From Vitellaria paradoxa (lineage: Eukaryota > Streptophyta > Magnoliopsida > Ericales > Sapotaceae), in the NCBI GenBank assembly GCA_019916065.1, contig CM034237.1, positions 19,799,752-19,863,751 on the forward strand: a DNA stretch of 64,000 nucleotides, given 5' to 3'. Below, in pieces: positions 44,552 through 54,046 of the stretch; the first letter of the stretch is position 1; every line of letters starts with the position of its first letter. The notes beneath the pieces were generated by a model, which saw only the letters and a program-made list of their open reading frames with translations, was not told the DNA's origin and searched no databases. The position numbers and the translations under genes are program-made.

Positions 44552-46433
44552 TGACCATGTCTAATATTGCATCTAAACTAACCCTCAAGTGCAAGGGTGT
44601 GCTGTGTAGTTTTAACTAGATGAGACCGAGGACGAATCCACAGGAAACTTTGAGATTAAACACTAGGGTTTTTAAGTTCTTCTACCTATTGGTTTCGTGT
44701 TAAAAACAGGAAAAGAAAATTTGATTTTGGGTTTTGAAAAGTTTTGATTACTAACTACTAAATAAATATACTAAATTGCAACAATTAAATTAAACTAAAA
44801 TGAAAGTAATAACACTACGCATTCAAGATAATTTAAGATCTTGATTCAACCTAAAAATCTAGGTAAATTCCTTATTCTTATGTTTGGATGTAATTATTAC
44901 CTTGATTTATAGCTCTCGTTTAGGAAAAGTAAACTGGAAAGATTTCATCATGAAAGTTTTAATTTCCAAAGCACGGTTTTAAAATCACATTCAGGATAAA
45001 TAAAACCGGAAAGATATCATCTTGAAAATATCCTTTGGTCTAGATCTCTTTTATTTAATTTCAAAATATAAAGAAAGTTTTAATTATATAATGTCATCAG
45101 GGATTTCAACGAAATATGATCGAGGTTTCACGTTTTCGAAGGTTTTGAAAATCAAAAGAGAAAGAAAACCAGAAAACATATCTAAATCTATTTCATTTGT
45201 TTTTAAAGTATTAAGAAAGTTATAATCTTATATAGTTACCAGTGATTTCAAAGAAACATGATCAATTACACAAGTTTTTGAAGGTTTTGAAAACATTAGA
45301 AAGTAGATTTAGAGAACAAAAACCCTAACATGTAACTTTTACGTTACATTCTTGGATTTGATCACATCCAACATTCAAATAAAGATCTACTCATCATTGA
45401 TGGGTTGAATCAATAATAAAAATCTAGTCTAACATTGATGAAATAACAAAACAGTAAATAAAAAGAGAAAGCGAAAAGAAAATAAAGTTCATTAAATAAA
45501 GCAGAATGCATACCATTCTTCAAAAACTAAATTTAAAACTCTCTACACAAATCTATTTTAATGAAAAACTAACCTAAAAATTACAAAGAAAAGCGTAGAT
45601 GAGAAGTCCCCCTGAATGGTCGTACATGCTCTTATATACAGTTGAGATGAAAAACCCTAAAAATATAATCTATCTACGCAAATCAACCTTCTGTGGTCCG
45701 GACCACCCATGGGGGTGTCCGGACCATAGTGTCCTTCATCTTTACTTTGTGTTTTGCTTCTGATAGCTTTCTGTCCTTATCCTCCAATGTGATTTTGACC
45801 TTGAAGACAATGGATTGATGCTCCAACTAAAACACAAAATTGTAGCCCTTCAAGTCTTCTTTCCAACCCAAAAAGAATCACATCAATCGGAGTTATGAGC
45901 GAAAAGATATGGCCAAAATATGGATAGGGTGTCGTGTTGAATCATCCAAAGAATTCTGAATTGTGCAACTTTGTAAGCTGAATACTGGGTAGATGGAGAC
46001 TTCTTTTGGACTTGGGCTCTTCATGAAAGTTGTAGATAAGAATGTATACTTGATTTTGAGCCTTTGAATCACCTTAATTGGACCTCGGAAGCTTAAGATA
46101 TACCCCAAGTCCAGCTTTCTAGTCCTGACTTTTAAGCAATCTTTCAAGGCCCAAATGAAATCCAATTTTGTCCCATGATAGCTTTCTGAAACGCTTGAGA
46201 TGTCCACTACAACTTTACTGAAAATCACTTTTAATTTCTAGAACTCCTTTGTCAAAATTGGGCATGTATCTCGTTCCAACAAACTATTTTGGGGTATTTT
46301 CTACTAAAACCTGCATAAATGAACAAAGTAATATAAATGAACAAAATTAAACTAAAATAAACATATTAAAATATAAATTATCAAAATTAGCATAAAAATC
46401 AATGTTTATGATTACACTTTTTAAGTGTAATCA
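44552..46433 (-). mobile_element. Solo LTR (same family as 16362-18251)
   Basis: It is 1882 bp, with TGATTACACTT at 46433 (minus) and an end TGGTCA at 44552. Flanks are GGAGT (44547-44551) and AGAGT (46434-46438), a target-site duplication with one mismatch. It has the 5' hairpin (46409-46433) and a 'gtggtccggaccaccc' cassette (45690-45732) with a TATA-like TATATAAGAG (45630-45645). The 142-bp U5 repeats are also present. No internal sequence adjoins. Confidence 0.88.
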
Positions 46434-46472
46434 AGAGTTATCAAAGGCTTTCTTCCAGTGCTGCACTCTTTT

Positions 46473-46520
46473 GTCTCTCTCTCTCTCTGTCTCTCTCTCT
46501 CTCTTTCTCTATCTCTCTAG
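46473..46520. repeat. (CT)n microsatellite
   Basis: An almost pure CT run with a few interruptions ('tctgtctc', 'tttctctat'). Confidence 0.9.
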
Positions 46521-46744
46521 GTTTTGTTTTACACAATAAATACAACATAATGTATATATAGCAGTAGAAATTTAACCCTAATAAATTTAATTACCTATCA
46601 CCCCATAGGTTTAAGATAAATGTATATTTTCCCTAAAATTTTAAAAGGCTACCTAAATTTAACCATTTTCAATACAACTCAAAATTAAATAGAAAAACTT
46701 TCAAATCATTAAATTTAAATAATGAATTAAATTTATTGAATAAT

Positions 46745-46764
46745 ATATATATATATATATATTA
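46745..46764. repeat. (AT)n microsatellite
   Basis: A pure TA dinucleotide run of about 20 bases. Confidence 0.85.
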
Positions 46765-46926
46765 AATTAAATCAAATTCTGGTTATTACAAGGCTATTAT
46801 ATATTTTTTTCAGTTTGATGTCTGCTTCAGAGTAGTTGTATAGCTCTGATTGAATTTATAATTGACTATTATTAATTGCATGTGATTAGTATTCACAACT
46901 TGAGTCATGAAATTTAGGGCATGACA

Positions 46927-47218
46927 AAATGTCTCAACATAGACATAGTACAGGGACGAGGTGTGGGATGGTAGCGTAGGAAAGTGGTCAGGATTGCGAT
47001 GGCAAAGTGGGTACGTCTTATTCATGAGGATAGGACCATCGTTGGCATGCTACATCCATTGGGATTGCTATTCCTTCTTTATTCTGGCTCACTTGTTTAC
47101 CAATTTGATTAAGCAAAAACAAAAACTAATCACAAAGGCTCCGCAATTATGTTTATTGTTTTTTCTGTTTATATTTATAGATTTTTGAAAACTAGCAACA
47201 CAAATGTATGTTAAACTT
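46927..47218. other. Unassigned stretch after the chromovirus-like LTR
   Basis: No ORF or known repeat is supported. The first ~150 bases are richer in G ('ggacgaggtgtgggatgg') than the neighbours and could be decayed TE coding sequence. Confidence 0.4.
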
Positions 47219-47830
47219 GTTTTTCCCCAAAAAATAAAAACTTAAACAGAAAAACGTAGAAAAAAAAGTGTTTCACTTTCATTTTTTTACTTTTTTGTTG
47301 TGAATATTTTATCAATTTTAACACTTTGTTTATTTTTTGTTACATCGTATTAAAATAAATTAGTTTGTTCTAATATTTTATTAAATTAAAATTATTTTTA
47401 ATAAATAATATAATTAAATTATTTTATTTTTAGTTAATTAAATTAATAATTAATTAATTAAATTTTGTTATTTAAATTAGTACAAAATATATTTTTATTA
47501 AATTATTTTTTAATAAATAATATAATTAAATCAATATTTAGTATATTTTATTTTTATTGAATTAAATTAGTTTTAATAAATAATTTAATTAATTAAAATT
47601 AAATTAATAATTAATTAATATGCAATATTTTTTAGGTCTAATTAATTTTTTTAAAAATTAATAAAATTAAATATTTTATTAAAATAAGAATTAATTACTG
47701 TAAACAAAATCATATTCCTAGATGCAATTTCAGTTTTTTATTTCAGAAAAAAGAAATGACAATAGAAAGTGAAAGTTAAAAAATATAAATAGTTAAATAT
47801 AAACAGAAAAACAGTAACATTATAAAATGT
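47219..47830. repeat. AT-rich sequence related to one arm of the foldback element
   Basis: From 47340 to 47780 the sequence follows the order of 41930-42345. Examples are 'aataaataatataattaaat', 'attaaaattaaatattttat', and then 'tgcaatttcagttttttattt', which corresponds to 'tacagtttctctttcatttc'. The second arm is absent or too diverged to see. It is probably a fragment of the same or a sister element. Confidence 0.5.
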
Positions 47831-48011
47831 GTCTATAGTAATCAAATACTTAAAATTACCTTCTACGCTTAAAATTACCTTATGTGCTGCTAAATTATTA
47901 AGGACTTATTTTATTTTCAAAATTATCTTATTTTGATCATTTTAACTTGATATCTATAATTAGAATCAAACTTGATCAAATGCAATTTACTAAGTCAAAA
48001 ATCATGATTCG

Positions 48012-48026
48012 CTCTAAAAATGACTT
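48012..48026. repeat. Target-site duplication of the SINE, left copy
   Basis: CTCTAAAAATGACTT at 48012-48026 is repeated without change at 48138-48152. Confidence 0.95.
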
Positions 48027-48137
48027 TTTTTTTTTTGAAAGGTAAATTTTTTTTTTTTAAGGGGAGGGGGAAGACTTGAACTCGAGTCATGAGCAGGCAG
48101 AAAAGGCTCTTAACCACTGAGCTAAAGGCCACGCTCA
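48027..48137 (-). mobile_element. tRNA-derived SINE
   Basis: On the minus strand it starts TGAGCGTGGCC. It has a Pol III A box (TAGCTCAGTGGTTAAGAG, about 48107-48124) and a B box (GAGTTCAAGTC, about 48073-48083). A C-rich stretch and an A-rich tail split by 'tttacctttc' follow. A perfect 15-bp target-site duplication flanks it. The total length is only 111 bases. SINEs move with LINE machinery; the RTE-type LINE at 54047 is one possible partner family, but no shared tail is seen. Confidence 0.88.
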
Positions 48138-48152
48138 CTCTAAAAATGACTT

Positions 48153-48310
48153 GAATTAATCATAGAATTCTTTCCAAAAATAACGTCTTTCTAGAGTATA
48201 ATCAATTAGGCATTTAATGAATTATTTATTGTAATTATTTGAGATGTAACAATTACTTGTAAAATCTATTTTATACGAATTCTAAAGAACATAATAATGG
48301 CTCTAATTTG

Positions 48311-48349
<39 letters not shown>

Positions 48350-48899
48350 CCCCGTCCGTAACATAATTATTGTACGACATAACTTAACTACTAGAATAAT
48401 TTTTTTTTTTTTATTTTTAGTCTCATTAAATCCATGCTAAAGTGAGACTTTAATTTTTTAGTCCATCCTTGATATCGTAATCTCAATTTTATAATATAAT
48501 ATTCAATAAATAATAATCATAACAACATAACTCAAAAATAAACATTATGCATGCGATCTGTGCGGCAATTGAGCCTTTCATGACTACTTATATGTTTTAT
48601 AAAGAATCAAGATAGTCATAGTTAATATGTGCGGAGGTAGTAAAATGTCTAAATAGAAATGATGTTTCTTAAGAGGTTCTGTATTGTATGACAAATAAAG
48701 ATTAAATACTAATTAAAAACTAGGCTAGTACACCACTAAGGGATGTTGGAAATTATAAGAATTAACATAAATTTGTAAAATTTGTGATCTTGTAACTCAT
48801 AGCAATGAGTAAAAAAATTGAATTTGATAGAAATTTGGAGAGTTCCAAATCAGCCTATGTAAGGTATAAACTTTGCTATGTTACAGCAAAGAAAAAGAA
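48153..48899. other. Intergenic AT-rich DNA upstream of the stress gene
   Basis: Holds a (TA)n run (about 48319-48347) and T-runs (48401-48412). No ORF is supported. Confidence 0.6.
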
Positions 48900-49227
48900 T
48901 AAAAATTGAAATTAAAAAGAATAGATTGATTCTCTAGCCTCGTAATCAATTCCAAAGATTAACAGACATGAACCATTTGAAAGCCACTTGTAAATGGTCA
49001 TAATACTGATAAACCGATAAACACACCCAAACACACCGTTTCGACAACTGCACCCGCGTCGGCTAATCACCACCGTCTTCTCTCTTCGATGCTTCGTTCT
49101 AGAAAACCCCGAAACCCCCTCCACTTAGCGAAACGATGACTCTTCCAAAGATCACTGTATAGTAGATACAAAACCTGATCCTTACCTTCGCATATATTAT
49201 AACTACATATACGTATATTGCACAGAC
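48900..49227 (+). promoter_or_regulatory. Probable promoter and 5' UTR of the universal stress protein gene
   Basis: Base composition shifts from AT-rich to mixed and CpG-containing near 49040. A pyrimidine-rich patch ('accaccgtcttctctcttcg', 49068-49087) resembles plant 5' UTRs. A TATATT-like box at 49191-49197 would be too near the ATG for the main TATA, so the start site is uncertain. The short minus-strand frames here are shadows. Confidence 0.4.
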
Positions 49228-49926
49228 ATGGTGTCACCGACGAAACCGCCGGGAACTGAGCTGCCGCCGCCGGCGATCTTAGTCCAGCCGGTATCCCCTC
49301 GGTTCCCGCTCGGGCAGTCTGGGGCCCACCGGAGGATTGCAATAGCGGTTGATCTGAGCGATGAGAGCGCCTATGCCGTCAAATGGGCGGTCCAGAACTA
49401 CCTTCGCCCCGGCGACGCTGTGATCCTCCTCCACGTGCGCCCGACGAGCGTGTTATACGGTGCTGATTGGGGCGCGATCGATAAGGCGGTGGTCACCGAT
49501 AACACTGACGAAGAGTCACAACAGAAACTGGAGGACGATTTTGATGCGTTCACGACGACGAAGGCGAACGATTTGGCTCAGCCGCTGGTGGAGGCTCAGA
49601 TACCTTTCAAGATCCACATAGTGAAAGACCACGACATGAAGGAGAGGCTTTGTCTCGAAGTCGAGAGGTTGGGGTTGAGTGCGGTGATTATGGGGAGCCG
49701 AGGGTTCGGTGCTTCGAGGCGGCACACCAAAGGTCGCCTCGGGAGTGTAAGTGATTACTGCGTCCATCACTGTGTTTGTCCCGTTGTTGTTGTCAGGTAT
49801 CCTGATGATAAGGATGGAGGTGCTGATGGCGATAGGTCTGGCAATAGCGTGAAGGCGGCGGCAAAGGACAGTGATGTGCTTCACCCGTGCTGGAGGGAAG
49901 GCAGAGTATCACGATGCTTCCGATAA
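49228..49926 (+). CDS. Universal stress protein, PHOS32/PHOS34-like
   Basis: A 232-residue frame carries a USP fold. The N-terminal extension is proline-rich with a PVSPRF motif (residues 21-26), like the MAP-kinase site of Arabidopsis PHOS32. Then come RRIAIAVDLSDESAYAVKWA (35-54), AVILLHVRPTSVLYGADWGA (64-83), FKIHIVKDHDMKERLCLEVE (117-136) and the nucleotide-binding loop GSRGFG..GSVS (156-175), ending CVCPVVVVRYPDD. Members are small, probably ATP-binding phosphoproteins of stress signalling. ATG 49228 is the first in-frame Met and fits the family start. No intron is seen. The last ~16 residues are unlike the family; the +1 frame at 49898-49939 gives KAEYHDASDKQAG, so a small frameshift is likely, or a splice site near 49934. 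Confidence 0.9.
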   Translation: MVSPTKPPGTELPPPAILVQPVSPRFPLGQSGAHRRIAIAVDLSDESAYAVKWAVQNYLRPGDAVILLHVRPTSVLYGADWGAIDKAVVTDNTDEESQQKLEDDFDAFTTTKANDLAQPLVEAQIPFKIHIVKDHDMKERLCLEVERLGLSAVIMGSRGFGASRRHTKGRLGSVSDYCVHHCVCPVVVVRYPDDKDGGADGDRSGNSVKAAAKDSDVLHPCWREGRVSRCFR

Positions 49927-50490
49927 GCAAGCAGGTTAAGTTCTTTGTTGAGGGATTGATTTGTGACGGTAATTATTTTAAATTGGTAGATTTATTTTTT
50001 GGTGGTTACTTTTGTTATGATCACCTGAAGTTTTATTTTGTGCTGATCAGAGAAATGTAGTTATTGGCTGGTTTATTTTTTGTTTGATGATTTACTGATT
50101 GATGTATGATTTACTAGTATGGGTGGAATTTAGGTTGGCTAAGCTGAAATTGAAAATTTATTTTTGTGGCAAGTTTTTCCTTCTTCGGCTCCTTCTGGGA
50201 GTGGGCCTGTAGGTCTGCTCTTGTTTGCCTTTTTTCTCCTTCTATTTCTTTTATTTCAAATCTATCAGTTCAGTTTGCTAGGTGGTTAATGGTTTGTTGC
50301 TATCTTTAATCTGTGACTGCAACCCAGTGCCTTAATAGACAATAAAACGGCACACATTTTCTCTGTTCTTTTCTGCTGTGGCCTTTTGCATTGCAATGAG
50401 GACTTAAATTTGCAATTGAATTTCTGATTTCCATCTCAGGCTTCTTTTGGGTTGTTATGAGTTGTATGGATGAGACAATTGTTTCTCAAT
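49927..50490 (+). other. 3' region of the stress gene
   Basis: No further exon could be identified. A donor-like AG/GTTAAG at 49934-49939 leaves open that 49935 onward is an intron. T-rich, unique-looking sequence. Confidence 0.45.
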
Positions 50491-50760
50491 GTATGTTTGA
50501 ATTACTAATTGTAATTGTCTCAGCTTGGTCAACTTTTGGAGATATTCATGGCTGGGGTATGGGATTATTTATGTGTTGAGCTAGCTTGGTGCTTTCAGAT
50601 TGCAACTTTCAGTGTTGATGGTGGGGTATGTTTGAATTACTGATTGTAATTGTCTCAGCTTGGTCAACTTTTGGAGATATTCATGGCTGTGGTATGGGAT
50701 TATTTATGTGTTGAGCTAGCTTTGTGCTTTCAGACTGCAACTTTCAGTGTTGACGTTGGG
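50491..50760. repeat. Tandem duplication, 2 x 135 bp
   Basis: Copies at 50491-50625 and 50626-50760 start GTATGTTTGAATTACT and differ at only a few bases (for example ctaattg/ctgattg, ggctggg/ggctgtg, gatggtg/gacgttg). It lies 570-830 bases after the stress gene stop. No ORF or TE feature explains it. Confidence 0.92.
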
Positions 50761-50930
50761 ACATCGGTACCACAAAGTGTGTGTTTGTTCTACTGTAGAG
50801 TTCTACTATAGACTTTATTTTGTTTCATTACTCAGTGGTTATAGCCATCTGCCCTAACCATACTTCTTTGAAATCTGGTCTCTGTGTCCTTAAATGAAAA
50901 ACTTGGGAATCACAGGTCATCTTTGACACA

Positions 50931-51307
50931 GCTGTGGGCGTTGGCGAGATATCATTCTCGAGTACAGGGATAACAAATTTTTGATCACACAAGAAAAATA
51001 ACCACAAAGTCTCTGATATTGTATTAAATTGAATGAATAGTCCTTGCAAGTTTTATGACTATTTATATAATTAAGACAAAACCTAATTAAGGTATGACTA
51101 GAAAAGATTCCTAATTAAGATGATAGAAAAACTCCTACTTAAAAAAAAATTTCTTAGTTAAATAAAAGACTACCTCTAATAGGTTTGACTTGAGCTAAAA
51201 GTTGAACTCAAAAAACTAAAAAGAAATAAATTATAAATTGAAACTGACTGGAATTCTTTTGCAAATTAAAGTCTATCCTTAACCACTTCTTGACCACGTT
51301 TCCTACA
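50931..51307 (-). repeat. 3' LTR of E_F (second gypsy element)
   Basis: On the minus strand a PPT-like GAAGGGGGACTAA (51308-51320) is followed by TGTAGGAAACG, a TATATAAATAG box (about 51058-51069) and an end near 'ttatccctgtactcg' (50968-50985). This end matches 63660-63710 ('ttatccctgtacacaag'). Just upstream on the minus strand 'gaactcaaggacaagttcctc' is typical of the last codons of gypsy polyproteins. The left edge is approximate. Confidence 0.6.
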
Positions 51308-51506
51308 TTAGTCCCCCTTCATTAGAGGAACTTGTCCTTGAGTTCAAGACGTACACTTTGAGATTGTGGCACGCGGTACCCAAATTATCTTCGACATTGA
51401 AAATTTTTGAAATGACTGAATCTTCTTTCATCTATTGAATTTGAGGAAAAAGTTCTAGAATTGCTAGAAAAGATTTTCCTTTCTCAATAGGTGTGCGAAC
51501 GAAATT
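51308..51506 (-). other. 3' end of the E_F internal region
   Basis: The minus strand ends with the PPT at 51308-51320. The rest shows decayed sequence without a readable domain and is interrupted by a solo LTR at 51512. Confidence 0.45.
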
Positions 51507-51511
51507 TCGCG

Positions 51512-52654
51512 TTGACTGACACTTAGATGTATGGCAAAGTGCAAGAGTGTCATCAAGTAATAAATGTAGTGTGAACCAGGGAGTGGATCCATAGGAAAAG
51601 GATATGATCTCATACACAACCCTCTCCAAACTAATAGGCAATTCTGAATTGAATTTGCAAAGCTGAAAATTTAGGACTTTTAGGGGTTGGAATTGAAATT
51701 TCTATAACTGATTTAAAATTTAGAGTAAATCAAATTAAAAACAAAAATGACTTGGATCATTAGGTTTGCGTGTAACATAGTCAATCTTTACATTAGATTA
51801 GGTAGATGATATCACTACAATGACAACTAATTACGGTGAGTTACAATCAGAAGATCAAGGTGAAAAACATAATTAAATAGATGCACGGGTTTAGAATTGA
51901 AGAATGATTTGATGTCTTTGAAGGGAATACAATGCATTAATTATACCAAGTCTAGGGATTTGTGAACAACTAATCAATGATTTACAAGAAGTCAAACTAA
52001 TTAAGCAACCAATGCATTAAAACATTGAAAAGATAGACATGAAGGGGAAAAGAAAAAAACTCTATTGCTTTGAATCACACCATATATTTGATAAGTTTTG
52101 AATCAACCAATATTACATCAACCCAAATGTTTTTGGACTAAATATTAGCCACATATGCTTTATTCAATCAAGTTGTTAGAAGAGGAAAGGTCCAAAGTAA
52201 AACCCTCGTTGATGGTGTTGACCTCCCTAAAAATCTATCAATATCACGCTTGAGTAATGATAAAAACCATCATATTTCTAATTTATAAACTTCCACAAAT
52301 TTGGACAAATAGCCCCAACAATGAGTAGTCTTGAGTTGTTGTTTGGACAGTCCGGAGTGTCTCCAAATAACATTCCAATTCAAGAATTTTGTCATTATGT
52401 TTTAATAGCATGCCGATGACAAATTCTAATCCCAAAGTCAGCACTTCTTGTTTTAGTCCTTGTCCGTCAACTCTTCATTCTTACACTTTCTCATGCTCTT
52501 TGAGACTCAAATATCACCATTTCACATTATGCAAAGTCGAACACACTAGAACATAAGCTTGATAATTAACCAGTAAAAATATCGAGCCAATAATCATTAA
52601 GTGAGTATGATAAGCACTAAAACTGAGCTGCTAACATGCAATTTTAAGTGTTCA
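51512..52654 (-). mobile_element. Probable solo LTR within E_F remnant
   Basis: The minus strand starts TGAACACTTAAAATTGCATG (52654) and ends AAGTGTCAGTCAA (51512). Flanks are TCGCG (51507-51511) and TCGCA (52655-52659), a five-base duplication with one mismatch. The end region 'gtgtgaaccagggagtggatccataggaa' resembles LTR ends of Athila/Tat-type elements. No PBS or PPT adjoins. The exact ends may be off by one or two bases. Confidence 0.6.
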
Positions 52655-52659
52655 TCGCA

Positions 52660-53696
52660 CATCTCATTGGAGCTAGAAGTGGAACAGTCTTTAAGTTATA
52701 GAATATGTATGTGTTGTGCATGCTATATACATTACTTGTCTATGAACTTCCAAGATTGGCCTAGAAGCATGTGACACACGACACATCCATTTCGACTACA
52801 TCAAATAGCACCTCATCTTTGTCGTTTTTTTTCTAATGGAGAAAGGAATTAGTACTTCTCACTAGTGTTTTAAATCGTGGTATTAGTTGCGGTCACGGTT
52901 TTGTAACAGTACTGGGAGTATCAGTCCAAGTGTAAACTAGAATCGGATATTGCGATGTGATCTTTTTTCGCCTCCTCACTAGCAAGTCCCTATAATTCAA
53001 CTCATATACTTGTTATGACAATAAATTATCAAATTATAATGTCTTAGCAGTTTTAGAAGTGTAGATACCACCTAACCCCCTCCATGTGGCAATTTCCTCC
53101 TCACCCAAGTGTTGGCTTCGTGAAAGGTGACACTTGGCAAAGGCATCGACACCTGGCAAAGGCATCGACCCTCTAGATTGGCCTTTGCAGTTGGAGCGCA
53201 ACATGTTTTGCCTTGTTGAGCCACTCTCTAGCGAATGCTTTTCTAGGATGAGCGCCTCTTCATAAATAGACCCCTATCCCTCATGAGAGATGCCACCTCC
53301 ACTCTCCAAAGAAAACGCCCAAGTCTAAGACCGTATCTTTAGCACAATCATTGGGATCACTCACGAGGTTATGGAGTGGAGGCACGAGCAAGGGTTTGTT
53401 CGAGTTGGCAACCCCCCTCCTTCGAGGGATCCGCTTAACTTGCTAAAGGGACACGAGTTTTATTATGATTAGCTAAGCTGCTCTGTTAGCGAGACTCTTG
53501 TGGTCAACAGGTGGCTCATTAGAGCTACTCTATTAGCTTGCCCTCCCTAAACATACTCCAAGGTTGTCCCCCTTTCCTTAATGACTAAGCCACGTTGACT
53601 TCCCCCCCCTTTGACACCCCAAACTCTATAGATATCTCCTTCAACTACTTATTTACAACACACACACAATTCATCAAATGTTCACTTACTAGAGAA
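52660..53696. other. Unassigned repeat-like DNA
   Basis: No gene is supported. The region has a 'ttttaaatcgtggtattagttgcggtcacggttttgtaacag' paragraph (52867-52909) of a kind common in plant MITE/hAT-like repeats. It also has a short tandem word 'cacctggcaaaggcatcgac' (two copies, about 53130-53170) and a GC-richer block (53040-53640) with a TATA-like CATAAATAG at 53261-53269. Confidence 0.4.
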
Positions 53697-53700
53697 GAGT

Positions 53701-53739
<39 letters not shown>

Positions 53740-53743
53740 TTCT
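53697..53743. repeat. (CT)n microsatellite
   Basis: Two CT runs separated by one extra C. Confidence 0.9.
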
Positions 53744-54030
53744 TGGTTGCCTTGTTCTTCCTTTTACCCCTTGGGTGGCTTGCGAGTGCCAGACGAGCGG
53801 CTATCTTCTCCCTTCCTAGCACGAGGCATTCGCCTTGCATTGGTCCACTAGCACCTCAACCATATCCACAATAAATAAATTACTACACATATAAGCTTAA
53901 TCAAGCATGAAATAAACACCTAAAGTAGACATGGATGAAATAGACCACATGTACAACTAGTGCCCAAAATCGCTTCAATCCAAAGATTTACATTTGAATC
54001 ATGTAGATTCATGGTTTTACACTCTCTCTC
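53744..54030. other. Unassigned stretch before the LINE
   Basis: No ORF with domain content. It ends in a CT run and the TA microsatellite that served as target for the LINE. Confidence 0.5.
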
Positions 54031-54046
54031 TATATATATATATACT

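Larger units (their letters stand above)
41374..46926 (+). mobile_element. Chromovirus-like LTR, split by two insertions
   Basis: The ends TGTCACGCCC (41374) and GGGCATGACA (46917-46926) are inverted and typical of a family of plant gypsy LTRs. Removing the foldback element and the solo LTR leaves about 1.97 kb, a plausible LTR length. Inside, 43690-43800 holds a short direct repeat ('tcccgtagaaa(c/t)aggac' twice). No TSD is visible (flanks aggct and aaatg) and no internal region adjoins, so this is a tentative solo LTR. The orientation is not certain. Confidence 0.5.

Noticed and set aside
48060..48137. A functional tRNA gene on the minus strand
   Set aside because: A and B boxes are present, but the acceptor stem does not pair, an A-rich tail follows and a perfect 15-bp duplication flanks the segment. 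It is a SINE.
49067..49884. Minus-strand open frames across the stress gene (91 and 122 residues)
   Set aside because: They are shadows of the GC-rich plus-strand coding frame, which has a full USP domain.
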